A model generated the notes under the pieces. The model worked only from the letters and a program-made list of their open reading frames with translations. It was not told the origin of the DNA and searched no databases. Of a stretch of 64,000 nt of DNA, positions 37,296 to 46,133 are shown in pieces; within the stretch, counting starts at the first letter, position 1; the number at the start of each line of letters is the position of its first letter. Source of the stretch: Flavobacterium shii (GTDB taxonomy: Bacteria; Bacteroidota; Bacteroidia; Flavobacteriales; Flavobacteriaceae); assembly GCF_025847235.1 (NCBI RefSeq), contig NZ_JAOZEW010000015.1, positions 62,001 through 126,000 of the forward strand. The letters are read 5' to 3'. The position numbers were made by a program, and so were the translations under genes.

Positions 37296-38879
37296 ATGAA
37301 AAATAAATTATTAATTTTTAGTGCAGTCTTGGTTTTCTCTTTAGGAGCTTGTACAAGCGATTATGAGGATCTTAATTCGAATAAAGATAATTTTACAAAT
37401 AAAGAATTAGAACAGGACTTTAATAATGTTAAGGCGCCTATTAGAGGAATGCAACGATGGATGTATATTCTTGTTGAAGATGACTGGAGAGGTGATATTC
37501 AGTTTAACCTTAATGCAGATATTTTCTCCGGATATATGGGTACACCTCATAATTTTGAAGGAAATAATAATAATTCAACTTACGTCCTCTTGGATGGATG
37601 GAATAATGCTGCATGGGAAAATGCGTATAGAAGAGAAATGGTTAATGCTTTAACAGTTAAGAGGTTAGTAGAGTCTAAAGGTCCTAAATATTATGCATGG
37701 TCTTTGATCTTAAAAGTATATGCAATGCATAAAATAACCGATTATCATGGTCCAATAGTTTATTCTGCATTTGGTTCAGAAGCTGCGACAGTACCTTATG
37801 ATTCTCAAAAAGCAGTTTATGATCAGTTTTTTACAGAGTTAAAAACGGCTGTAGATATTTTGACGCCTTTTGCTACGGCTAATAAAGAAAGTACTTTTTT
37901 TGTAGATAAAAATGATGCTACTGATGGAACAACGGCAAAAGGGATTGTTTTAAAATGGATTAAATTTGCCAATTCATTACGCCTTCGTTTAGCGATGAGA
38001 ATTTCGAATGTTGATCCAATAAAAGCAAAAGCAGAAGCAGAAGCAGCAATTGCAGGATTTGGTACTATTGACACAAATGCTGATAATATATTTTACTTGG
38101 CAGATCACCCCGTTAATACTTATACTAATCAGTGGGCTGATATTAATGTTGGAGGTGCAATTGCATCAATCATGAATGGTTATAATGATCCAAGAAGAGA
38201 GCAATATTTTAATAAATCGGTTATTGGTACTTATCAAGGTATTAGAATGGGAACCGTGGTCGATGATGATTATAGAACTGCTAAGGCAAACCAATTCTCT
38301 AAAATAGGAAATGTTGTAAGTAGCGGACAAATTCCTTGGTTTACAGCAACAGAATCTCATTTCTTAAAAGCTGAAGGAGCATTAAAAGGATGGAATATGG
38401 GGGGGACTCCTCAGTCTTTCTATGAGTCTGGTATTACTACATCTTTCATACAAAATGGAGCTGGTGGTGCAACTACTTATATTAATAATGATGTATTATT
38501 GCCTGCCGATTTTACAGATCCTTTAAATGCAGTTAATAATATTGTTGCACAAAATCTGGTTACTATCAAGTGGTCAGACGCTGTATCTAATGAAGTTAAA
38601 CTTCAAAAAATTCAAACTCAAAAATGGCTTGCTATTTTTCCCGATGGACAAGAAGCTTGGGCAGAAACAAGAAGAACAGGTTATCCGAAATTATTTTTAC
38701 CAACAAATAACTTTTCTTCAGGTAAAATCCCTGCAGGAACTTTTGTAAGAAGATTAAATTTTCCAGTTCAGGAAAAAACGTCTAATCCAGTAGGATATGC
38801 GCAAGGAGTTCAGGAGCTTGGTGGTGTTGATACAGGAGCAACAAGACTTTGGTGGGATACTGGAGTTAACCAATTCTAA
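37296..38879 (+). CDS. SusD/RagB-family lipoprotein, chitin locus copy I
   Basis: 527 residues with a lipoprotein signal (Cys19 in FSLGACTSDYEDLNS). Helical TPR-like SusD fold of the SusD-like_2 type: conserved LILKVYAMHKITDYHGPI, WIKFANSLRLRLAMRIS, a GYNDPRREQYF segment and the C-terminal WLAIFPDGQEAWAETRRTGYP. It caps the SusC barrel on the cell surface and binds glycan, presumably chito-oligosaccharide. It ends DTGVNQF and is followed by a GNRA hairpin and a dead fragment of a nagB start, evidence that it was once directly followed by nagB, as its paralogue still is. Confidence 0.93.
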   Translation: MKNKLLIFSAVLVFSLGACTSDYEDLNSNKDNFTNKELEQDFNNVKAPIRGMQRWMYILVEDDWRGDIQFNLNADIFSGYMGTPHNFEGNNNNSTYVLLDGWNNAAWENAYRREMVNALTVKRLVESKGPKYYAWSLILKVYAMHKITDYHGPIVYSAFGSEAATVPYDSQKAVYDQFFTELKTAVDILTPFATANKESTFFVDKNDATDGTTAKGIVLKWIKFANSLRLRLAMRISNVDPIKAKAEAEAAIAGFGTIDTNADNIFYLADHPVNTYTNQWADINVGGAIASIMNGYNDPRREQYFNKSVIGTYQGIRMGTVVDDDYRTAKANQFSKIGNVVSSGQIPWFTATESHFLKAEGALKGWNMGGTPQSFYESGITTSFIQNGAGGATTYINNDVLLPADFTDPLNAVNNIVAQNLVTIKWSDAVSNEVKLQKIQTQKWLAIFPDGQEAWAETRRTGYPKLFLPTNNFSSGKIPAGTFVRRLNFPVQEKTSNPVGYAQGVQELGGVDTGATRLWWDTGVNQF

Positions 38880-38903
38880 AAATAAAATAAAAAAGAATGT
38901 AAG

Positions 38904-38931
38904 GGCATAAGTAATGAGAATTACTTATGCC
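38904..38931 (+). terminator. GNRA-loop hairpin after susD-I
   Basis: Perfect 12-bp stem GGCATAAGTAAT / ATTACTTATGCC closed by a GAGA loop, followed by CTCTTTT. An almost identical hairpin (loop GAAA) follows susD-II at 43961. It may act as a partial terminator or a 3' mRNA stabiliser for susCD messages. Confidence 0.7.
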
Positions 38932-38967
38932 TCTTTTAAACACGTATATTTTTATAATAAATATAAA

Positions 38968-39012
38968 ATAAAAAGTGCTATAGAAATAAAACTTGGTATC
39001 AGCTATTTGTTG
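38968..39012 (+). pseudogene. fossil of the nagB 5' end
   Basis: After the hairpin, the sequence continues to align with the start of the intact nagB gene (44037): AAAAGTGCTATAGAAAT, then TAAAAC and an AGCTAT block. The start codon is ATA instead of ATG, substitutions accumulate, and the similarity disappears after about 45 bases. It is a truncated, untranslatable remnant left by tandem duplication of the susC-susD-nagB' segment. Together with the hairpin, the shared block runs from about 38891. The rest of the gap up to 39303 is the second susC leader. Confidence 0.75.
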
Positions 39013-39084
39013 CAGAAGAGTTTGTTAATCCGACTGGAACACATTATTTTTTAATAGGTTTTAAATGATTTTCTTTTTTTATTT

Positions 39085-39303
39085 CGATTGTGAATTATTA
39101 GTTAATAAAAAGGATGTTTTTTACATTAAATTTTTAAAAAAACACAAAATACGTTATATTTTAGAAGTGAAAACGTTTTCGTATAACGTATTATTGATTA
39201 TTTTGTGTCGTTTGTTTAAAGTTTGTTGTTGTTGGTATAATTTATTTTTATTAACAATCTCTTAAGAATAAATTTACACCATAACTAACAAAAATAAATA
39301 AAC
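39085..39303 (+). promoter_or_regulatory. duplicated susC leader, copy 2, with operator-like palindrome
   Basis: Counterpart of 33905-34112. The palindrome GAAAACGTTTTC is at 39169-39180, and the following CGTATAACGTATTATTGATT block is nearly unchanged between copies. It indicates that the second susCD pair has its own promoter and is not solely dependent on read-through from the first pair. Confidence 0.7.
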
Positions 39304-42300
39304 ATGAAAAAAATTTTCTTAATCTTTATGATTGTTTTTACGGCGCAGGTTTCGCTTGCACAAGTAAAAAATATCAAAGGTGTGATTACAGATTCTGATG
39401 GAATGCCGTTGCCAGGGGCTACTGTTGCAGTTCAAGGAGGGCAAAAAGGGACAGTTACCGATTTTGATGGTGTGTTCACCATTGATGCTCAAAAAGGACA
39501 AACATTGGTTTTTACGTATGTAGGTTTAGAAACACAAAACATAGCTGTAGGTGATGCTACTACTGTTAATGTACAGTTAAAAACAGCTATTTCAAATGCA
39601 TTGAATGAAGTTGTTGTAACATCATTAGGTGTTAAAAAATCGAAAAAATCTTTAACTTATGCTACTCAGGAATTAAAAGGAGAAGAACTAGTTCGTGTAA
39701 AAGATGCAAACGTTATCAATACAATCGCTGGTAAAATCGCTGGTGTTGCTGTGACAAAAAGTGCAGGTGGTACTGGAGGATCTACAAAAGTAGTTATTCG
39801 TGGTAATTCATCTATTACTAATAGTCAACCACTTTATGTTATTGATGGTATTCCTTTATTTAATGGTTCACCAACTCAGCCAAATGGTACTTTTGGAGAT
39901 ACAAATGGTGGTAACCGTGATGGTGGAGACGTAATATCTCTTGTTAATCCAGATGATTATGATAGTATGACAGTTCTTAAAGGTGCTGCAGCTTCTGTAT
40001 TATACGGTTCTCAAGGTGCAAACGGGGTAATTTTACTTTCTTCTAAAAAAGGAAAAGAGGGTAAAGGTAATTTGGTAGCATCATCTGTTACAACATTTGA
40101 AACAGCTGCTTATTTGCCTAAATTTCAAACAGAGTACAATAGCAAAGGAGATAAAGAAGATACTGTTGATCATGTAAAAGATTTCTTTGAAACAGGTGTT
40201 ACTCAAATTACATCTTTAGGATTTTCTACAGGTTCATCTGTTGCTAGTACGAATGTTTCATACGCTAATACTAATTCTTCAGGGATTATGCCTGGAAATA
40301 GTTTAAAAAAGAACAACTTTGGTGTTCGTCAAACAGCCAAATTTTTTGATGATAGATTAACTGTTTCGGCAGATGGAAAATATACTTCTCAAACAATAAA
40401 CAACAGACCTTTAAGTGGACTTAATTTTAACCCTTTAACTGGAGTTTATTTAATGCCAAGGGGTAATGGAAATAATTTTAGTTACTACAAAGATAATTTT
40501 GAAGTTTTTGATCCAATTAGAAATTTGAATGCACAGAACTTTCCTGTAATTAATGAATATGTTCAAAATCCATATTGGTTAATAAACAGAGCTAAGTCTG
40601 AAGATAAAAACAATTATTTTAATGGGTCTTTAGCTGTTGATTATAAAGTGAATAATTGGTTAAATATTGCTTCTAGATATAGTTATGACCGTGTAGAAAG
40701 TATTTTTGATAAAAAAATATATGCTACAACTTCTGATGTTATAGCTGCTAAAACAGGAACTTATATTAATATAGCTAATTTAAGTACACAACGTTACGGA
40801 GACTTGATTGCAAAAATCAATACTAAATTTAGTGATGATTTTTCATTTAATGCTATTGTTGGAGCAAGTATAAATAATACTATGGCTAATGCACAAACCG
40901 TTTTAAATTCGGGTACTACTAATGGTGGTTTAGTAAATACCAACTGGTTTACATTAGGGAATTTTAAGAATAATAATTTAAATCAACAAGTTGCAGGATC
41001 TAATAGAGAGATACAATCGGTATTTGCTTCTACAACTTTTGGTTATAGAGGAATGTTATACTTAGATGTTACTGGTAGAAATGATTGGTCTTCTACATTG
41101 GTAAACACAGATAAATTATCTTTCTTTTATCCTTCTGTAGGTTTAACAGGTATCATTAGTGAGATGACTACAATGCCGGATTGGATTAATTTTGGTAAAG
41201 TACGTGCTTCTTATGCAGAAGTTGGTAATGATATTGCTGCTTTTGTAACTTCGCCTAGATATACAATATTAGGAGGACAGTTCGTTGCACCAGCTGTAGG
41301 TCCAAGACCAGGAGAATCCTTGAAACCTGAATTAAAATCAGAGTTTGAAGTAGGTACAGAATGGAGAATGTTTGATAATAGATTAGGTTTTGAAGTTTCT
41401 ATATATAGTTCAGAAACTAAAAATCAATATGTTCAGGTTCCAGCTCCTTCAACAAATCCTTTTGGATATACTAATTATGCTTTTAATGCAGCAAGTATTA
41501 CCAATAAAGGTATTGAGCTTGTGTTAACTGGTAAAATTATTAAAGGAGATAAATTTTCTTGGGATACAACAATAAATTATTCTCAAAATAAAAATAAAGT
41601 AAAAGAACTTCCAGAAGAATTAGGTGGACGTGTAGTATTAACAGATCCAGGTTCTAATGCTTATAGATTTTCATTGGTAGAAGGTAGACCATTTGGTGTA
41701 ATTGAAGCTTTTACGTTAATAAAAGATGCTCAGGGAAGAATTGTATTAAATGACCTTGGAAAACCACAAGTTGATCAAAATTTTAAAGAAGTAGGAAATG
41801 CTAATCCTGATTTTATGTTAGGTTGGTCAAACTCTTTCAAGTTAGGTTCTTTCTTTGCTAATGTTTTGGTTGATGGAAGATTTGGTGGAAATGTTATGAG
41901 TATGACTCAGGCATTAAATGATTCTTATGGTGTTTCTAAAGCATTTGGAGATGCTAAAAACGCTGGAGGTGTTACTGTAAATGCTGTAAAAAGTGACGGT
42001 GTAACTCCTGTAACAAAAATTTCTGCTGAAGATTATTATGGAACAGTAGGAGGAAGAAGTGGTGCTTTATCTGAGTATGTTTATAAAGCTACGAATGTTA
42101 GTTTAAGAGAGCTTTCAATTGGTTATACTTTTAATCCTAAATCCCTTCCATTTGTGCAAACTGCTAGTGTGTCGTTAATTGCGAGAAACCTATTCTTTAT
42201 ATATAAAGATGCTCCTTTTGATCCAAACGTAGCTTTAAGTACAGGTCAGGGATTACAAGGTATTGATATTTTTGGATTACCAACAACTAGAAGTATCGGT

Positions 42301-42324
42301 CTTAATTTAAATGTTACATTTTAA
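39304..42324 (+). CDS. SusC/RagA-family TonB-dependent transporter, chitin locus copy II
   Basis: 1006 residues, same architecture as copy I: signal peptide, carboxypeptidase-regulatory-like domain, TonB plug ([22 protein letters not shown]) and barrel ending LNLNVTF. The first 90 bases of the gene differ from copy I at only three positions, whereas the barrel-encoding part diverges widely in loops. The two transporters therefore probably keep the same export and energy-coupling parts but differ in oligosaccharide selectivity. The susD-II start follows after only 11 bases, so this pair is tightly coupled. Confidence 0.95.
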   Translation: MKKIFLIFMIVFTAQVSLAQVKNIKGVITDSDGMPLPGATVAVQGGQKGTVTDFDGVFTIDAQKGQTLVFTYVGLETQNIAVGDATTVNVQLKTAISNALNEVVVTSLGVKKSKKSLTYATQELKGEELVRVKDANVINTIAGKIAGVAVTKSAGGTGGSTKVVIRGNSSITNSQPLYVIDGIPLFNGSPTQPNGTFGDTNGGNRDGGDVISLVNPDDYDSMTVLKGAAASVLYGSQGANGVILLSSKKGKEGKGNLVASSVTTFETAAYLPKFQTEYNSKGDKEDTVDHVKDFFETGVTQITSLGFSTGSSVASTNVSYANTNSSGIMPGNSLKKNNFGVRQTAKFFDDRLTVSADGKYTSQTINNRPLSGLNFNPLTGVYLMPRGNGNNFSYYKDNFEVFDPIRNLNAQNFPVINEYVQNPYWLINRAKSEDKNNYFNGSLAVDYKVNNWLNIASRYSYDRVESIFDKKIYATTSDVIAAKTGTYINIANLSTQRYGDLIAKINTKFSDDFSFNAIVGASINNTMANAQTVLNSGTTNGGLVNTNWFTLGNFKNNNLNQQVAGSNREIQSVFASTTFGYRGMLYLDVTGRNDWSSTLVNTDKLSFFYPSVGLTGIISEMTTMPDWINFGKVRASYAEVGNDIAAFVTSPRYTILGGQFVAPAVGPRPGESLKPELKSEFEVGTEWRMFDNRLGFEVSIYSSETKNQYVQVPAPSTNPFGYTNYAFNAASITNKGIELVLTGKIIKGDKFSWDTTINYSQNKNKVKELPEELGGRVVLTDPGSNAYRFSLVEGRPFGVIEAFTLIKDAQGRIVLNDLGKPQVDQNFKEVGNANPDFMLGWSNSFKLGSFFANVLVDGRFGGNVMSMTQALNDSYGVSKAFGDAKNAGGVTVNAVKSDGVTPVTKISAEDYYGTVGGRSGALSEYVYKATNVSLRELSIGYTFNPKSLPFVQTASVSLIARNLFFIYKDAPFDPNVALSTGQGLQGIDIFGLPTTRSIGLNLNVTF

Positions 42325-42335
42325 TAAATAATATC

Positions 42336-43928
42336 ATGACAAGAAAATATATACAAAAATCAATTCTCTGTTTAGGCTTATTAGCTGCAGTTAGTTGTAC
42401 AGATAATTTCGAGAGTATTAATTCTAATCCTCAGGGTTCTACAGCAGAGAGTTTAACCCAAGACTTCAATAATATTACAGGATATTCAAAAGTAATGTTT
42501 AATTACGTTTTTGAACAAGATCCTTTATGGGGATATCAAATACAACAGAATTTACAAGGAGATATCTGGTCTGGTTATATGGCAACATCAAATCCTTTTA
42601 ATACCAACAATAATAACATGACTTATAATTTAGTCAATGGTTGGAATGGTAGAGCTTGGGAAGATGCATATACCTTTGTAATGTCTAATGCTTTGAAAAT
42701 CAAGCAAGCAACTAAAGATAAAGGAGTGTTTCCTGAACTTTATGCAATGTCTCAAATCTTGAAAATTGAAGCGATGCACAGGGTTACAGATATTTATGGA
42801 CCAATAGTTTTTTCTAAATATAGTTCTGAGGCTTCGGTTAAAGAGTATGACTCGCAAGAAGAAGTTTATAATCAGATGTTTGCCGAACTTGATGAAGCAA
42901 TTACTATATTGTCCAACAGTGCAGATAAAGGTGTCGCAACGATATTAACCAATGCAGATTTTTCTAGTTATGCTGGGAAATATGATAAATGGACTAAATT
43001 CGGTAATTCATTACGTTTAAGATTAGCAATTCGTATTGCTGTAAAAAATCCTGCATTAGCTAAAACGCAAGCTGAAAAATCTTTTAATCAAAAGTATAGT
43101 GTCATGACTACTCAAAGTGATACTTTTATTTTTAAAAGTAATTTTGTAAATCCTGTTTATGGGAATAGTAATGAATATCAAGATGTCAACATGTCGGCAG
43201 ATATGGAATCAATCTTAGGAGGTTATAATGATCCAAGAATGGATGCTTATTTTGATTTTTCTGTAAAATATCCTGGACAATATAAAGGGATTAGAACAGG
43301 TATTGACTTGCCTGTAGCTCCAGAAGGTTACAGTAAAAGTTTACGTAAAGATTTCTCTAAAGTAGGAAAAGCAGTTAATAAAAAAGAAACAATTTTCTTA
43401 TCGGCTGCCGAAGTTTATTTCTTAAGAGCCGAAGGAGCTTTAAGAGGTTGGGACATGGGAGGTGATGCACAAACATTATATGAAGAGGGTATTAAAACAT
43501 CATTTGTGCAGAACGGTCTTGCTGCAGGAGCATATCTTAGTAGTACTTTATTGCCAAAAGATTATGTTGATCCAGTAGATAGTGTTAATAATTCTGCAGC
43601 AGTTAATAGTGTTACCGTTGTTTGGGACGCAGGAGCTTCTAATGAAGTTAAATTGCAAAAAATTATTACTCAAAAATGGATTGCTGGTTTTCCAGATGGT
43701 CAAGAAGCTTGGTCTGAACAAAGAAGAACAGGTTATCCTAAGTTATTTCCAGTAGTTAAAAATACAAGTAACGGAGTTATAAGTACTCAGTTTGGTGTGA
43801 GAAGAGTAAATTTTGTTGCTTCTGAAATAGCTGGTAATAGTGGCGGTGTTGCAACAGGTGTTGCCAAACTTAATGGTCCAGATAATGGAGCTACAAGACT
43901 TTGGTGGGATACTGGAGTTAATTTCTAA
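42336..43928 (+). CDS. SusD/RagB-family lipoprotein, chitin locus copy II
   Basis: 530 residues with a lipoprotein signal (Cys21 in LLAAVSCTDNFESI). It shares with copy I the blocks WTKFGNSLRLRLAIRI, GGYNDPRMDAYF, FLRAEGALRGWDMGG, FPDGQEAWSEQRRTGYPKLF and the ending TRLWWDTGVN. It is expected to form the surface lid of SusC-II and bind chito-oligosaccharides. It is followed by the second GNRA hairpin and then, without a clear new promoter, by the NagB-deacetylase gene, so nagB is probably read from the susC-II promoter through the hairpin. Confidence 0.93.
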   Translation: MTRKYIQKSILCLGLLAAVSCTDNFESINSNPQGSTAESLTQDFNNITGYSKVMFNYVFEQDPLWGYQIQQNLQGDIWSGYMATSNPFNTNNNNMTYNLVNGWNGRAWEDAYTFVMSNALKIKQATKDKGVFPELYAMSQILKIEAMHRVTDIYGPIVFSKYSSEASVKEYDSQEEVYNQMFAELDEAITILSNSADKGVATILTNADFSSYAGKYDKWTKFGNSLRLRLAIRIAVKNPALAKTQAEKSFNQKYSVMTTQSDTFIFKSNFVNPVYGNSNEYQDVNMSADMESILGGYNDPRMDAYFDFSVKYPGQYKGIRTGIDLPVAPEGYSKSLRKDFSKVGKAVNKKETIFLSAAEVYFLRAEGALRGWDMGGDAQTLYEEGIKTSFVQNGLAAGAYLSSTLLPKDYVDPVDSVNNSAAVNSVTVVWDAGASNEVKLQKIITQKWIAGFPDGQEAWSEQRRTGYPKLFPVVKNTSNGVISTQFGVRRVNFVASEIAGNSGGVATGVAKLNGPDNGATRLWWDTGVNF

Positions 43929-43960
43929 TAAAAAAACAAATTTTTAAAAAAGAATGTAAG

Positions 43961-43988
43961 GGCATAAGTAATGAAAATTACTTATGCC
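43961..43988 (+). terminator. GNRA-loop hairpin after susD-II
   Basis: Same 12-bp stem as at 38904 (GGCATAAGTAAT / ATTACTTATGCC) but with a GAAA loop; the only change within the hairpin is in the loop and keeps the GNRA pattern. It lies 49 bases before the nagB ATG, so it probably attenuates or processes the message and does not end it fully. Confidence 0.7.
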
Positions 43989-44036
43989 TCTTTTAAACAC
44001 GCATGTCTTTATAATAAATATTATAAAAAATATAAA

Positions 44037-45977
44037 ATGAAAAGTGCTATAGAAATTAAACCTGACATTAGCTATAAGAGTGCTGGGAAATTTGAAGAAA
44101 CGCGATTTGAAAAAATCCACAACGAAATCTTCAAGAACTCTACCGAAGCATCGATAATTGTTGCGCAGGAAATTGCTCAATTAATTAGATCTAAACAAGA
44201 AAAAAACAAATCTTGTGTACTAGGTTTAGCCACAGGTTCTTCACCTATAAAAGTATATGAAGAATTAGTTAGAATGCACAATGAAGAAGGGTTAAGTTTT
44301 AGCAATGTTATTACTTTTAATTTGGATGAATACTATCCGATGACCAAAGAGAATAATCAGAGCTATCATCATTTCATGCATCAACATCTTTTTAATCACA
44401 TCGATATCAAACCAGAGAATGTTAATATTCCCGATGGTACGGTTGCAATCGATGAGTTAAATCAATATTGTATTGATTATGAAATGAATATTAAAAATGC
44501 TGGTGGACTTGATTTTCAGTTATTAGGAATCGGTCGTACTGGTCACGTAGGATTTAACGAGCCAGGTTCCCACATAAATTCAGGGACACGAATCATTACT
44601 TTAGATCATATAACGAGAGTAGATGCTTCTTCCGATTTTAACGGAATTGATAATGTGCCAAAAAGGGCCATTACAATGGGAGTATCTACAATTCTCAGAT
44701 CTAAAAGGATTGTACTTATGGCTTGGGGGCAAAACAAGGCCGATATCATCAAGAGAACTATTCAAGGAGATATCAGTTCGGAAGTTCCAGCTACATTCCT
44801 GCAAAATCACGGTAATGCTACGTTCGTTTTAGATCAATCGGCAGCATCGGAACTAACCCGTTTTAAAACACCATGGTTGGTAGGAGAATGCATTTGGAAT
44901 CAGGAATTAAAAAGTAAAGCGATTGTTTGGTTGTGTCAAAAAACAAAACAGTCTATTTTAAAATTAACAGATAGAGATTACAACAATAACGGAATGTCCG
45001 ATTTATTGGCTCAGGAAGGTTCTGCTTACGATTTGAATATAAATATGTTCAACGTATTACAACATACTATAACAGGATGGCCAGGCGGAAAACCTAATAC
45101 CGATGATTCACACCGTCCAGAAAGAGCAAATCCGGCTAAGAAAAGAGTAATTCTTTTTAGTCCGCATCCAGATGATGATGTTATCTCGATGGGAGGAACA
45201 TTTTCTAAATTAATAAAACAAGGGCACGATGTACATGTTGTATATCAAACCTCTGGAAATATTGCCGTTACCGATGATGAAGCATTGAAGTTTGCTGAGG
45301 TATGTAACGATTTTGTTGGTAATGATGATCAATGTAAGATTAATTTCAAATCTGTGATTGAGTTTTTGAATAATAAATCAGAAAATCAAATCGATTCTTT
45401 GGAAGTTCGAAAATTAAAAGGACTTATAAGAAGAAGAGAATCTTACGCAGCTACGAGATACATAGGATTAAAAGATGAAAATACCCATTTCCTGGATTTA
45501 CCATTTTATGAAACAGGACAAATCAAGAAAAATCCGTTAGGTCTGGAAGATATCGCTATCGTGAAGGACATTATCGCAAAAATAAAACCACATCAAGTGT
45601 TTGCTGCAGGAGATCTTGCAGATCCGCATGGAACACATGAAGTATGTTTGAATGCAATATTTGCTGCAATGAAAGAATTAAAACCACAACCTTACATGGA
45701 TGATTGTTGGTTATGGTTATACAGAGGCGCTTGGCACGAATGGGATATTCATGAAATTGACATGGCTGTTCCGCTTTCTCCATCAGAAGTATTGTTAAAA
45801 CGTCATGCTATTTTGTACCACCAATCTCAAAAAGACAGAGTAATGTTTCAAGGAAATGACTCAAGAGAGTTTTGGGTAAGAGCTGAAGATCGTAATAAAA
45901 ATACAGCGATTTTATATGATGATCTTGGACTTGCAGAGTATGAAGCAATTGAAGCTTTTAAACGTTTTGACTATTAA
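44037..45977 (+). CDS. nagB: glucosamine-6-phosphate deaminase fused to PIG-L/LmbE deacetylase-like domain
   Basis: 646 residues from the ATG at 44037; an in-frame ATG at 43971 lies inside the hairpin and is unlikely. The N-terminal ~330 residues are NagB-like: GLATGSSPI, FNLDEYYP with catalytic Asp97, then GIGRTGHVGFNEPGS with His170 and Glu175. The residue equivalent to E. coli Asp141 is Thr168. The C-terminal part (about 380-646) is a PIG-L/LmbE fold with FSPHPDDDVISMGG and the downstream DPHGTHEVCL zinc motif, suggesting a deacetylase of GlcNAc-type substrates. The fusion could do both the NagA and NagB steps; no nagA is visible nearby. The deamination product, fructose 6-phosphate, enters glycolysis through PfkA. 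Confidence 0.88.
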   Translation: MKSAIEIKPDISYKSAGKFEETRFEKIHNEIFKNSTEASIIVAQEIAQLIRSKQEKNKSCVLGLATGSSPIKVYEELVRMHNEEGLSFSNVITFNLDEYYPMTKENNQSYHHFMHQHLFNHIDIKPENVNIPDGTVAIDELNQYCIDYEMNIKNAGGLDFQLLGIGRTGHVGFNEPGSHINSGTRIITLDHITRVDASSDFNGIDNVPKRAITMGVSTILRSKRIVLMAWGQNKADIIKRTIQGDISSEVPATFLQNHGNATFVLDQSAASELTRFKTPWLVGECIWNQELKSKAIVWLCQKTKQSILKLTDRDYNNNGMSDLLAQEGSAYDLNINMFNVLQHTITGWPGGKPNTDDSHRPERANPAKKRVILFSPHPDDDVISMGGTFSKLIKQGHDVHVVYQTSGNIAVTDDEALKFAEVCNDFVGNDDQCKINFKSVIEFLNNKSENQIDSLEVRKLKGLIRRRESYAATRYIGLKDENTHFLDLPFYETGQIKKNPLGLEDIAIVKDIIAKIKPHQVFAAGDLADPHGTHEVCLNAIFAAMKELKPQPYMDDCWLWLYRGAWHEWDIHEIDMAVPLSPSEVLLKRHAILYHQSQKDRVMFQGNDSREFWVRAEDRNKNTAILYDDLGLAEYEAIEAFKRFDY

Positions 45978-46133
45978 TTGATTGCAAAGATTTTAGAATA
46001 ATTTAAGTTACAAAATTCAGATTGATGACCTTGTCGAAAAAGAGGTTCAATTAGGTTTTCTTCTGAGTTTTGTTTTTACCCGAGTTTTTAGGTCAATAAT
46101 TGATTGAAAAAAAACTCTTTTACAACAAAAAGT

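Noticed and set aside
39065..39265. Possible 66-residue gene between susD-I and susC-II
   Set aside because: It covers the conserved susC leader including its palindrome; composition is Phe/Leu/Tyr-rich AT-driven translation and the counterpart leader before susC-I has no equivalent frame.
43971..44036. Upstream start for the NagB fusion
   Set aside because: The ATG sits in the hairpin stem and loop; the added residues are Lys/Tyr-rich without similarity to NagB, and the duplicated fossil aligns with a start at 44037.
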